In this document: one piece after another, positions 1 through 6,692 of the stretch
How positions within the stretch are numbered: the stretch's first letter is position 1
Layout: the number at the start of each line of letters is the position of its first letter
Assembly: GCA_964487925.1 (NCBI GenBank)
Contig: CAZASZ010000064.1
Location: 1 to 11,227, forward strand
Length of the DNA stretch: 11,227 bases
Source: RI-283 sp964487925
Lineage (GTDB): Bacteria > Pseudomonadota > Gammaproteobacteria > SZUA-140
Reading direction: 5' to 3'
Position numbers and translations under genes: made by a program
The notes under the pieces: model-generated
What the model was told of the DNA's origin: nothing
The model's database searches: none
The model's input: the letters and a program-made list of their open reading frames with translations, nothing else

Positions 1-83
1 TCGGCGGGGTGCCAGTCCTTCAGCTTGCCGTTGCGTTTACCGGTCGGTGTTCTGACCGCATCAACGATCACTGCTTCTGTCAT
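1..83 (-). CDS. Thiolase (acetyl-CoA acyltransferase) N-terminus, cut by window edge
   Basis: Only the first 27 codons are present, from the ATG at 83-81 running off the left edge. They begin MTEAVIVDAVRTPTGKRNGK, which is the typical N-terminal strand of thiolase-family enzymes (a [A/V]VIV-A-RTP-G-[K/R] pattern). Thiolases carry out CoA-dependent cleavage of 3-ketoacyl-CoA or the reverse condensation. The catalytic Cys and His lie outside the window, so degradative and biosynthetic types cannot be separated. A clear Shine-Dalgarno (AGGAG, 8 nt before the ATG) fixes the start. The stop of the MarR gene is only 15 bp upstream on the same strand, so the two are very likely co-transcribed and the regulator may control this enzyme. 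Confidence 0.85.
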   Translation of the reverse strand, partial: MTEAVIVDAVRTPTGKRNGKLKDWHPA

Positions 84-98
84 TTGGTTGCTCCTGTA

Positions 99-608
99 TC
101 AGGGGGTTGTGGAGGATGTGTCGGCCGCGCTCCGGTTGCTGCGGGCGGCGGCGATGTTGATCGACAGCCGGTCTAGAAGTTCGGCGAGTTGGTGGCGGTC
201 GGATCGAGAAATTCCCTTGCGAAACTCGACTCTGAGTGCCTGGTCGAGTTGGTAGAACTCGTCGACGAGGGTCTCGCCCTCTGTAGTGGCGGCTACGAGC
301 CAGACCCGTCGATCATCAGGGTTGGGCCGGCGTTCCAGGAGGCCTCTGGATTCGAGTTGGTCGATCATTGTGCCGGTGGCGGCCCGGCCCAAGCCGACCA
401 TCTCGGCGAGTTCGGTCTGGGTGCTTGATCCGAAGTCGGTGACGTAGGCCAGGAGGCTGGCCTGGGAGAGGTTGAGATCGAGCACCGATAGGCGCTCGTC
501 GAATGCGGCCCGGAGCTCTCGGGCGGTTGCGATGATGGCGATCTCGAACCGTTGCCACGATGGGGTGACGCGCGGTGAGGTGCGAACTGCAGGGGAGGAC
601 TCCGTCAC
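99..608 (-). CDS. MarR-family transcriptional regulator
   Basis: A 169-residue protein of usual MarR length. A flexible N-terminal stretch of about 18 residues precedes the dimerisation helix. The winged helix-turn-helix lies at roughly residues 60-105, with TQTELAEMVGLGRAATGTMI as the HTH and the NPDDRRVWLV wing carrying the Asp-Arg-Arg typical of the family. The C-terminal helices complete the dimer. MarR proteins are usually local repressors released by a small ligand. The start is a GTG at 608-606 with no Shine-Dalgarno. A perfect palindrome, GTATG-TTGC-CATAC, lies 5 bp upstream of it. The thiolase gene follows 15 bp downstream and the luciferase-like oxidoreductase ends 51 bp upstream, so these are the likely targets. 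The ligand cannot be told from the sequence. Confidence 0.9.
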   Translation of the reverse strand: MTESSPAVRTSPRVTPSWQRFEIAIIATARELRAAFDERLSVLDLNLSQASLLAYVTDFGSSTQTELAEMVGLGRAATGTMIDQLESRGLLERRPNPDDRRVWLVAATTEGETLVDEFYQLDQALRVEFRKGISRSDRHQLAELLDRLSINIAAARSNRSAADTSSTTP

Positions 609-613
609 AGATC

Positions 614-627
614 GTATGTTGCCATAC
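614..627. promoter_or_regulatory. Palindrome, candidate MarR operator
   Basis: GTATG-TTGC-CATAC is a perfect 5-bp inverted repeat with a 4-bp spacer, 5 bp upstream of the GTG start of the marR gene, inside the 51-bp gap between the oxidoreductase and marR. Its size and AT content relative to the surroundings fit a MarR-type pseudo-palindrome overlapping its own promoter. Autoregulation is an inference. Confidence 0.45.
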
Positions 628-659
628 AGTCTGGTGTTCTACAAAATCGGCGGCGGGCC

Positions 660-1559
660 TCAGGTCTGCAAGCCCAGCGTCGCCTCGGCCAGCGCGGCTA
701 GTTCGCTGGTCCAATCAGGCGGCTCGACCACCGGAAACATCACAAACTTCGATGCTCCGGCTTCAACGAATTCACCGATCATCTCAGCCATGCGCTCTCT
801 CGATGTGGCCACCACCTCGCGAGCATCCGCGTCGGGGCGTCGGGCCGTGACCCTGTCGGCCAGCGGCTGCGGAATCGCGCCGTCGACATAGGGGATGAGA
901 ACCCCGTAGTGGTCGTCGTCGATCGACCTACCGGCATCTGAAGCCGCCACTTTGATGGCATTGATGCCCTCAACCACGTGGCGAGGTGTGGTGAAGGATG
1001 CCAACCAGCCATCGGCGAGTCGCCCGGTCCGGCGCAACTCCGACGGTGCCTGCCCGCCAAGCCACACTTCGAACGGATCCCGCGCCGGCTTGGGCAGCAC
1101 CCGCGCTCCTTCGATGTGGAAACGTTCGCCGTGATGATCCACCACGTCTTCTGACCACAGCCGCCGCATCAACGGCATGGCCTCCTCCAGCCACGGCGCT
1201 CGCTCCTTGCGATCAACCTGAAATGCCTGGTGCTCCGCAGTGTTGGCGATGCCGAGACCGAACGCCGCCAGGCAACGCCCTCCCGAGACCAGATCAAGGC
1301 TCGCGAGGGCCTTGGCCATCAGGATCGGGTTTCGGCCGGGAATCACCGAGACCGCGGGCCCGAACTTGAGATGTTCCGACCGGCCGGCCACATATGACAT
1401 GGCCACGATCGGGTCGAGTTGGGGGCTGTTGACCCTCTCGGGAAACCAGAGGGAGTCGTAGCCAAAGCGATCGAGGTCGTCGACCAGTCGGCCCAAACCG
1501 CCCAGGTCGGCGAACAACTTTGGTGCGGCGCCGATGCCATATCCGATGCGTACCTTCAT
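660..1559 (-). CDS. Luciferase-like (LLM) F420-dependent-type oxidoreductase
   Basis: A protein of 299 residues, the usual size of single-domain luciferase-like flavin or F420 oxidoreductases. MKVRIGYGIG is the first barrel strand. GYDSLWFPER is the classic LLM motif following helix 1. VSVIPGRNPILMAKALASLD and SGGRCLAAFGLGIA correspond to the cofactor-binding region (in the family, -RNP--lAk--atLD and -GR--lGvG-G). VWLGGQAPSELRRTGRLADG is the conserved GG-s----r-a-~~~DGw block. Actinobacterial members mostly use F420 rather than FMN, which is why F420 is preferred here; the substrate is unknown. I chose the ATG at 1559 because it begins the first strand. In-frame ATGs at 1577 and 1592 add 6 or 11 residues with no better ribosome site. 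The lipoprotein stop lies 37 bp upstream and marR 51 bp downstream on the same strand, so this is probably part of one operon. Confidence 0.85.
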   Translation of the reverse strand: MKVRIGYGIGAAPKLFADLGGLGRLVDDLDRFGYDSLWFPERVNSPQLDPIVAMSYVAGRSEHLKFGPAVSVIPGRNPILMAKALASLDLVSGGRCLAAFGLGIANTAEHQAFQVDRKERAPWLEEAMPLMRRLWSEDVVDHHGERFHIEGARVLPKPARDPFEVWLGGQAPSELRRTGRLADGWLASFTTPRHVVEGINAIKVAASDAGRSIDDDHYGVLIPYVDGAIPQPLADRVTARRPDADAREVVATSRERMAEMIGEFVEAGASKFVMFPVVEPPDWTSELAALAEATLGLQT

Positions 1560-1596
1560 TCGATCAGAGTGGCACATCGGCCGCGGGATCATCACA

Positions 1597-1942
1597 TCAG
1601 CGAATACCGGTGTCGTAGTTGACCTGCACCTGAAGGGGTACGGCATCTGTGACGACAACTTCGACTGTCGGAGCTGTTCCGAGGAGTCCCTCCACCGGCN
1701 NNNNNNNNNNNNNNNNNNNNNNNNNNNNNNNNNNNNNNNNNNNNNNNNNNNNNNNNNNNNNNNNNNNNNNNNNNNNNNNNNNNNNNNNNNNNNNNNNNNG
1801 TCGTTGTCGTCGTGGATGCGATCGTGGCGTCGGTGGTGGATGGTCCGCTGCCGACCTCGGTCGGCGTTGGGGACCCTCCGCACGCAGAAGCGAGGAGGAC
1901 AATGGCAACCAGTGGGGCGAATCGTCTCGGGTTCATGGCCAT
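1597..1942 (-). CDS. Thr-rich secreted lipoprotein, interrupted by assembly gap
   Basis: The N-terminal 47 codons (1942 to 1800) encode a lipoprotein signal: Arg-Arg, a hydrophobic stretch APLVAIVLLASAC and a lipobox LASAC with the lipidated Cys at residue 21. A Gly/Ser/Pro/Thr-rich linker ends in STTTT exactly where the N run begins. Beyond the gap (1699 to 1597) one frame gives a plausible C-terminus, GTAPTVEVVVTDAVPLQVQV followed by NYDTGIR and a TGA. The two halves join in frame only if the missing length is a multiple of three, so the 100 N is not the real size. A second ATG at 1936 is an equally good start. The halves are assigned to one gene by strand, proximity and lack of any other start or stop. 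The domain is unrecognised because most of it is missing; it is presumably exported and anchored to the membrane. Confidence 0.6.
1700..1799. other. Assembly gap (100 N) inside the lipoprotein gene
   Basis: Exactly 100 undetermined bases, the conventional placeholder for a gap of unknown length. It abuts a repetitive run of Thr codons, which may be why assembly broke here. Reading frames that cross it are not meaningful. Confidence 0.97.
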
Positions 1943-1951
1943 GTGACGGTG

Positions 1952-1981
1952 GGCAAGCCGGATTGGTTCCCGGCTGATGCC
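1952..1981. promoter_or_regulatory. Inverted repeat between the divergent lipoprotein and ridA genes
   Basis: Read on the plus strand, GGCA-AGCCGG is followed by an 8-nt loop and CCGGCT-GA-TGCC: a perfect 6-bp arm extended by 4 bp past a 2-nt bulge. It lies 9 bp upstream of the ridA -10 box, covering its -35 position, and 9 bp from the divergent lipoprotein start. It could be an operator that controls both directions or a hairpin; no protein can be named. Confidence 0.35.
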
Positions 1982-1996
1982 GGAGCGACCTAGTTT
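1968..1996 (+). promoter_or_regulatory. ridA promoter, leaderless type
   Basis: A -10 box TAGTTT (1991-1996) stands exactly 6 nt before the ATG at 2003, so transcription would begin at or next to the A of the start codon. A weak -35 candidate, TTCCCG (1968-1973), is 17 bp upstream. No Shine-Dalgarno at normal spacing is present, which supports leaderless translation. Confidence 0.5.
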
Positions 1997-2002
1997 GGGG
2001 TC

Positions 2003-2449
2003 ATGACCGGCAACCAACCCCCAATCCGCAGAGTCGTGGTCGACGGCCTCGGGCGCCTGCCCCAGTTCTGCCACGCCACCGTGGCCGACGGCTGGATCAA
2101 CGTCTCCGGCACCCTCGGCACTGTTGGCGAGTCGTTCGATCTTGCCGACGGAGGCGTCGGTCCGCAGACCACCCAAACGCTACGCAACATCGAGAAGATC
2201 CTTCGGGCTTGTGGCGCGGAACTCGGCGATGTCGTGAAGGTGTCGGTGTTCGTCGCCGACATGTCGACATTCGCCGAGATGAACGCGGCCTACTCGGAGG
2301 TGATGGGGGAGGACCCTCCGGCGCGGATCACGGTTGGCAAAGCCGGGTTGGCTCTGGGTGCGGCGGTCGAGATCGAATGCACCGCCTACAAACCCGTTGC
2401 CGAGTTGCAGGCGAGGGAAGACTCAGCCCCGCATTTTCACCGGGGTTGA
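2003..2449 (+). CDS. RidA/YjgF/YER057c/UK114-family protein
   Basis: A 148-residue protein. The RidA fold spans residues 8-131: FCHATVADGWINVSGTLGTV is the first hairpin, TQTLRNIEKILRACGAELGD the central helix, VVKVSVFVADMSTFAEMNAA the following strand and helix, and PPARITVGKAGLALGAAVEI the signature close to the C-terminus. The key arginine of the family (R108 here, in PAR) and the VEIE glutamates are present, so imine/enamine deaminase activity is possible. Many members outside the RidA subfamily act in other pathways, and this one is too divergent to assign to a particular subgroup. The last 17 residues are an extension beyond the fold, and their codons overlap the end of the convergent fumarase gene. 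The start is set by the fold and by the -10 box placed 6 nt before it. Confidence 0.85.
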   Translation: MTGNQPPIRRVVVDGLGRLPQFCHATVADGWINVSGTLGTVGESFDLADGGVGPQTTQTLRNIEKILRACGAELGDVVKVSVFVADMSTFAEMNAAYSEVMGEDPPARITVGKAGLALGAAVEIECTAYKPVAELQAREDSAPHFHRG

Positions 2450-4060
2450 AACCTCGGCGTAGAAATCGTTGCCTTTGTCGTCGACAATGATGAACGCCGG
2501 GAAGTCTTCCACCTCGATCTTCCAGATGGCTTCCATGCCCAACTCCGGGTACTCCAACACTTCGACGCTGCGAATGGAGTCCTTGGCCAGGCGCGCCGCC
2601 GGGCCGCCGATCGAGCCGAGATAGAAGCCACCGTGCTTCTTGCACGCGTCGGTTACCTGTTGGGAACGGTTGCCCTTGGCGAGCATCACGAGAGATCCAC
2701 CGGCGGCCTGGAACGGGTCGACATAGGAATCCATGCGACCGGCAGTTGTGGGGCCGAACGATCCAGACGCGTATCCCTCTGGGGTCTTGGCCGGACCCGC
2801 GTAATAGATCGGGTGATCACGCAGATACTCCGGCATGGGCTCGCCGGCATCGAGGCGCTCTTTGATCTTGGCATGAGCCATGTCGCGGCCGACCACAACG
2901 GTGCCGCTGAGAGACAGACGAGTCTTCACCGGGTACTTCGACAACTCGCTACGGATGGCCTCCATTGGCTGGTTGAGGTCGATCTGAACGGCCTCGTCGC
3001 TCAGCTCATCGCTGGAGGCGTCGGGAAGGAACCTGGCTGGATCGGTCTCGAGCTGTTCGAGATAGATCCCGTCGGCCGTGATCTTGGCCCGGGCCTGGCG
3101 GTCGGCCGAGCAGCTCACCGCCAGCCCCACCGGGTTGGACGCGCCGTGGCGGGGAAGACGAATCACTCTCACATCGTGGGCGAAGTACTTGCCACCGAAT
3201 TGCGCGCCGATTCCCATCTCGCGAGTGAGTTCGAGTATGCGATTCTCCCACTCGATGTCACGGAACCCGTGGCCCGTGGCCCGGTCGCCGGAGGTGGGCA
3301 ACGAATCGAGGTAGTGGGCCGATGCGTACTTGGCGGTCTTGAGGTTGTATTCGGCGGAGGTGCCGCCCACGACAAGGGCCAGGTGGTAGGGCGGGCAGGC
3401 CGCGGTGCCGAGCGATCGCAGCGACTCATCGAGGAAATCGAGCATCGACTGTTCGTTGAGAAGCGCCTTGGTCTTCTGGAAGAGGTAGGTCTTGTTGGCC
3501 GAACCACCGCCCTTGGCCACGAACAGAAACTCGTAGCTGGCCCCTTCCTTCGAGTAGATCTCGATCTGGGCCGGAAGGTTGTTGGCCGTGTTGTATTCCT
3601 CGAACATCGACACCGGCGCAACCTGTGAGTAACGCAGGTTGGAGGTGTTGTAGGTGTTGTAGACGCCGCGGGAGAGGGCCTCGCCATCGTCGGCGAAGGT
3701 GACCACCCGCTCGCCCTTCTTGCCCATCACTATTGCGGTGCCGGTGTCTTGACACATGGGCAGGACCCCTGCCGCAGCGATGTTGGCGTTGCGTAGCAGT
3801 TCGGTTGCCACGAAACGGTCGTTGCCGGATGCTTCAGGGTCGTCGAGGATTTTCGCCAACATGGCGAGATGTGACGGCCGCAAGTAGTGGGCGATGTCGT
3901 GGAAGGCCTCTTGGGCCAGATTGGTGAGGGCCTCGGGCTCAACCTTCAGGAAGGTGTGGCCATCGGCCTCGAACGTGCAGACCCCGTCGGTGCTGACGAG
4001 CCGATATTCGGTTTCGTCGGGGCCAAGGGGGAGCAGGGGGGAGTAGGCAAACTCAGACAT
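2423..4060 (-). CDS. Class I fumarate hydratase, [4Fe-4S]-dependent
   Basis: A 545-residue protein close in length to E. coli FumA/FumB (548), with both domains on one chain. It interconverts fumarate and (S)-malate in the TCA cycle. The three cluster cysteines are visible: C103 in PMCQDTGTA, C222 in CPPYHLALVVGGTSAE and C317 in SCSADRQARAKIT, matching the spacing of E. coli C105, C224 and C318. The C-terminal (beta) domain has the usual SGTVVVGRDMAHAKIKERLD and GSFGPTTAGRMDSYVDPF blocks and the KGNRS motif. The class I enzyme is oxygen-sensitive, whereas many aerobic actinobacteria use class II FumC. The start is the ATG at 4060, 6 nt after a TAGGTT box. The gene converges on ridA with a 27-bp overlap of coding ends. 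The thioredoxin-like gene lies 44 bp upstream on the same strand, but the promoter box implies separate transcription. Confidence 0.95.
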   Translation of the reverse strand: MSEFAYSPLLPLGPDETEYRLVSTDGVCTFEADGHTFLKVEPEALTNLAQEAFHDIAHYLRPSHLAMLAKILDDPEASGNDRFVATELLRNANIAAAGVLPMCQDTGTAIVMGKKGERVVTFADDGEALSRGVYNTYNTSNLRYSQVAPVSMFEEYNTANNLPAQIEIYSKEGASYEFLFVAKGGGSANKTYLFQKTKALLNEQSMLDFLDESLRSLGTAACPPYHLALVVGGTSAEYNLKTAKYASAHYLDSLPTSGDRATGHGFRDIEWENRILELTREMGIGAQFGGKYFAHDVRVIRLPRHGASNPVGLAVSCSADRQARAKITADGIYLEQLETDPARFLPDASSDELSDEAVQIDLNQPMEAIRSELSKYPVKTRLSLSGTVVVGRDMAHAKIKERLDAGEPMPEYLRDHPIYYAGPAKTPEGYASGSFGPTTAGRMDSYVDPFQAAGGSLVMLAKGNRSQQVTDACKKHGGFYLGSIGGPAARLAKDSIRSVEVLEYPELGMEAIWKIEVEDFPAFIIVDDKGNDFYAEVSTPVKMRG

Positions 4061-4066
4061 GGCGCC

Positions 4067-4094
4067 AACCTATCCGGCCGGCGCTGAGTGTGAC
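4067..4094 (-). promoter_or_regulatory. Fumarase promoter, leaderless type
   Basis: On the minus strand, GTCACA (4094-4089) as -35, a 16-bp spacer, then TAGGTT (4072-4067) as -10 and 6 nt (GGCGCC) before the ATG. Four of six -35 bases match TTGACA. The start of transcription would fall on the start codon. Confidence 0.55.
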
Positions 4095-4104
4095 TGCTCG
4101 GGGA

Positions 4105-4590
4105 TCAGCTTCCGACTGTGTGACCGGAGAATGCGACCGGGTCGCCGGCTTCCGGGATCACCGGGCGGCTCCAGCGAGTGAGGGCAACCACGGTCTCCGC
4201 CACCTGACGCCAGGAGTCTGGGCTCCAGCCCTCGGCCTTCGCCGCAACCGTGCCGTTTTGTTTCACGACAGCGAACGCGGGAGTGGCTTCTATCCCGAGG
4301 CCACGAATGACCTCCAGCTTCGGATCGGAGAAGGTCAGGAAATCGTCGGCGTAGGGGCCGAGGAACCTTCGGGCATCGTCGGGATCGCTGGCAACGATCC
4401 AGCACGGCCGGCAGTCGGCGCCGCTGAATGTGGTGAGAATCCGGCGGGCCGTGTCGAGAATCCACGCACTCTCATGAGTGAAGGGGTCGAGCACGACCGG
4501 CACCAAGGGAAAGGTCGTGAGCCAATCGGAGAGGGGGCGGCTGTCGCCGGAGAGCGGCGACAGTTGAAGGTCGGAGGATGGCGCTACCAC
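4105..4590 (-). CDS. Thioredoxin-fold protein with displaced CXXC
   Basis: A protein of 161 residues from a GTG at 4590. A strand VPVVLDPF (about residues 31-38) corresponds to the first core strand of thioredoxins. The place where WCxxC should follow instead reads THESAW. The next strand carries CRPC (C60, C63) in GADCRPCWIVASD. Further on, LEVIRGLGIEATPAFAVVKQ (about residues 92-111) is the conserved cis-Pro loop, followed by a Gly-containing hairpin and a last helix. The fold is therefore well supported, but a classical disulfide active site is not. The GTG at 4590 is preferred because a TAGCTT box lies 8 nt upstream and the extra N-terminal sequence is non-conserved in appearance; a GTG at 4629 (13 more residues) is the alternative. 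It is divergent from the IF-2B-like gene and followed by fumarase 44 bp on. Function unknown; a link to the iron-sulfur fumarase is only suggested by position. Confidence 0.65.
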   Translation of the reverse strand: MVAPSSDLQLSPLSGDSRPLSDWLTTFPLVPVVLDPFTHESAWILDTARRILTTFSGADCRPCWIVASDPDDARRFLGPYADDFLTFSDPKLEVIRGLGIEATPAFAVVKQNGTVAAKAEGWSPDSWRQVAETVVALTRWSRPVIPEAGDPVAFSGHTVGS

Positions 4591-4673
4591 GATCGGCCAA
4601 GCTAGCGCAGTGAACCCCGGACCAGTCACATCGTGGTCGAAGGTTGTTGGTCTCAGTGAGTACGCTTCCAGCC
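4591..4673. promoter_or_regulatory. Divergent promoter region, thioredoxin-like and IF-2B-like genes
   Basis: This 83-bp gap holds a TAGCTT box on the minus strand (4604-4599), 8 nt before the GTG of the thioredoxin-like gene, and a TACGCT box on the plus strand (4661-4666), 7 nt before the GTG at 4674. Neither start has a Shine-Dalgarno. The -35 elements are poor. A short inverted repeat GACCA/TGGTC (4620-4624 and 4634-4638) lies between them. Confidence 0.45.
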
Positions 4674-5462
4674 GTGCACCCCATCGAGCGGCTCCGATAT
4701 GTTGCCCGGGCCGGAGATGTCCCGGCCGATCTTCTGGTGCGCGAGGCTGCGGGAGCATTGGCCGGATTCGCCGGCGAACCCACCGAATTGCTCACTGCTT
4801 GCAGGCAGTTGGTGCGGCGACGGCCGAGATACGGACCGCTGGTCTGGCTGGCCGCTCGTATGATCACCGGCCCCGACCCCGTCACCGAAGCGAGAAGCGC
4901 GGTTGATTCAATTGAGACCGACTCCACTCCCGATGAACTCGCTGCCGCTATTCCCGACTCGGCACGCGTGCTCGTGATCGGATCACCAGATCTCATTTCA
5001 CGTGCGTTGATGGGGAGGCCTGATCTCGCGGTGATGGTGGTCGACGCGGCGGGCGAAGGCTTCTCCTTGCTCCGATCACTGGAAAACCGCGACCAATGGT
5101 GCACCGACGTGCCGGACTGGGGCGTGGCCGCAGCTGTTTCCGACTGCGATCTGGTGCTCGTCGAGGTAGATGCAGCGAGCGCCGACGGGGCCATGGTGAG
5201 ATCAGGGTCGTGGGCATCCTCTGCAGTTGCCAAGTCCGCGGGAGTCGACACTTGGGCGGTGGCTGGAGTCGGCCGGTTCGTGCCTACTGCAATGTGGAAT
5301 CCGATGGTAAACCGCCCGATGGAGCGTGAACCATGGTTGCTCGACATCGAACACATGCCGCTCGCGGGAATCGATGCGATTTGTACCAAGTCCGGTCTCG
5401 TGTCGCTCGCTGAGGCATTGGCCGCCACTGATTGTCCGGTCGCGCCGGAGCTGTTTCGATGA
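4674..5462 (+). CDS. IF-2B-like protein (eIF-2B alpha / MtnA / ribose-1,5-bisphosphate isomerase superfamily)
   Basis: A protein of 262 residues from a GTG. The N-terminal part (1-90) is helical, with Arg-rich segments. The C-terminal Rossmann-like part contains VLVIGSPDLISRAL (about 99-112), a second strand LAVMVVDAAGEGFSLLRSL, then DCDLVLVEVDAASADGAMVR and SGSWASSAVAKSAGVDTWAV (about 157-196). That order (a D-V-lV--DA---DG strand and turn, then a GS/GT-A--A helix and a vP-y--- strand) is the hallmark of the IF-2B fold. In MtnA and R15P isomerase this region carries catalytic Asp and Cys residues; D165 (EVDAAS) could match the Asp, and I do not see the active-site Cys. Catalysis is therefore uncertain. 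The start at 4674 is chosen for the TACGCT box 7 nt upstream; TTG 4644 or GTG 4656 are alternatives. Its stop overlaps the capA start by 4 bp (ATGA), so the two are translationally coupled. Confidence 0.6.
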   Translation: MHPIERLRYVARAGDVPADLLVREAAGALAGFAGEPTELLTACRQLVRRRPRYGPLVWLAARMITGPDPVTEARSAVDSIETDSTPDELAAAIPDSARVLVIGSPDLISRALMGRPDLAVMVVDAAGEGFSLLRSLENRDQWCTDVPDWGVAAAVSDCDLVLVEVDAASADGAMVRSGSWASSAVAKSAGVDTWAVAGVGRFVPTAMWNPMVNRPMEREPWLLDIEHMPLAGIDAICTKSGLVSLAEALAATDCPVAPELFR

Positions 5463-6692
5463 AGTTCAACAGGCGTATCGCGGTGCTCTTCCTGGCAATG
5501 TTCGCTGCCGGTGGGGCGCTGGCGTGGTTGGTTGTCGAGAGCGACACCACAGACACCAGCGCGGCTGTGGCACTCGACCCGAGTGTGGCGCCCACAACAA
5601 GCGCGGCCCCCACATCCACCACCACGTCCACAACAACCACAACCACCTCGACCCTGCCTCCACCACGTTCCGCGGTGCTGGCATTCACCGGAGATCTTCT
5701 GGCTCATCGCCCCGTGGTCACAGCGGCCGACGCCGCTTCTGCAGAGGGCATGGACTTCCGCCCGCTCTTCGCGGAGGTGGCACCGATCATCGCCGGGGCG
5801 GATCTGGCGATCTGTCACATGGAGACTCCGCTGGCCCTCGACGACGTTCATCTGAGCAGCTTCCCGGTGTTCAACGGACCACGGGCCTACGCAGAGGGAG
5901 CGAAAGCGGTCGGCTACGACGGATGCTCGACTGCCAGCAACCACTCCTACGATCAGCGCGAATCGGGCATTGCCTCAACCTTGCAGGTCTTCGACGAGGT
6001 GGGGCTCACCGCAGCCGGAATGGCAACCACCCCCGAGGCTGATCTTCAACCGGTGCTCTACGAGGTGAACGGCATCACCATCGCCCACATTTCTGCCACC
6101 TACGGCCTCAACGGATTCAAGTTGCCGGCCTCGAAGCAGTATCTCGTCGACCTGATCGACCCAGAGAAAATCATCGCCGAAGCCCACGCGGCGCGTGAGG
6201 CCGGGGCCGAGTTCGTGATCGTGAGTCTTCACTGGGGTACCCAATACCGATCAGAGCCCAACTCGCAACAAGACCAATGGCTCCAGGAGATTTTGCCGTC
6301 CGATGAGGTCGACCTGATCATCGGCTCCCACGCTCANNNNNNNNNNNNNNNNNNNNNNNNNNNNNNNNNNNNNNNNNNNNNNNNNNNNNNNNNNNNNNNN
6401 NNNNNNNNNNNNNNNNNNNNNNNNNNNNNNNNNNNNGGTCGACCTGAGCGAGATGGTCGACGGCACCATCAAGGCAACATCGGTTCACTACGTACCCACC
6501 TGGGTCGACCGTCACCACGGCTACGTGATTCGTCTGGCCGATGGAGCGCAGAGTCGAACCGACCTGCCGCAGTCGACAATCGACGAGCTCGCAAAGTCGG
6601 TCGAACGAACCCGGGAAGTGGTGTCATCTCGCCTCGGTCCGGCCGACGGCTTGTTCATGGGCGATGAGATCTCGGGTAGGTCGGCCGGCTAG
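5459..6692 (+). CDS. CapA-family (PGA_cap) metallophosphatase-fold protein, interrupted by assembly gap
   Basis: The N-terminus is MKFNRRIAVLFLAMFAAGGA plus LAWLVV, a signal peptide or membrane anchor. A Ser/Thr/Pro linker (about residues 45-70) with a long Thr run follows. The CapA domain then starts: FTGDLLAH (D79), ADLAICHMETPL (E122, family NxEtP), STASNHSYDQRESG (N161, H162), VSLHWGTQY (H258) and DLIIGSHA (H291). These are the expected metal-site positions of the capsule/poly-gamma-glutamate CapA family. The gap begins just after that His, where family members continue with the GxHxxQ loop and SLGNF-type strand. The C-terminal 84 codons (from 6438) continue on the other side to a TAG at 6690. 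Frames agree if the gap is a multiple of 3. A GGAG 8 nt before the ATG serves as Shine-Dalgarno. Likely extracytoplasmic; substrate unknown, as most actinobacterial CapA homologues are not linked to capsule genes. Confidence 0.85.
6337..6436. other. Assembly gap (100 N) inside the capA-like gene
   Basis: Exactly 100 undetermined bases, a placeholder. The coding frame shifts between the two sides if it is taken literally; a gap length divisible by three restores one open frame. The stretch lacking from the CapA domain is the region expected between the last metal His and the C-terminal strands. Confidence 0.97.

Noticed and set aside
660..1883. A 407-residue open frame joining the oxidoreductase to sequence beyond the first N gap
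   Set aside because: The upstream part depends on translating 100 placeholder bases and is out of frame with the lipoprotein signal. The oxidoreductase fold begins at the ATG at 1559.
2427..2445. CCCCG/CGGGG hairpin at the ridA-fumarase junction as a bidirectional terminator
   Set aside because: Only 5 bp with a 9-nt loop, inside both coding regions, and no T-run on either side.
2633..3628. Plus-strand open frame of 331 codons inside the fumarase gene
   Set aside because: It is fully antisense to a gene with all catalytic motifs of class I fumarase. Its residues have no domain pattern.
5600..5665. Short tandem repeat of ACC/ACA units
   Set aside because: It encodes the Thr-rich linker of the capA-like protein, in frame, with mixed codons; nothing suggests a separate repeat element.
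4472..5944. Long minus-strand open frame (490 codons) opposite the IF-2B-like and capA genes
   Set aside because: Its sequence is rich in Arg, Ser, Ala and Thr without any fold signature, as expected for the shadow of GC-rich genes. The plus-strand frames carry recognisable domains.
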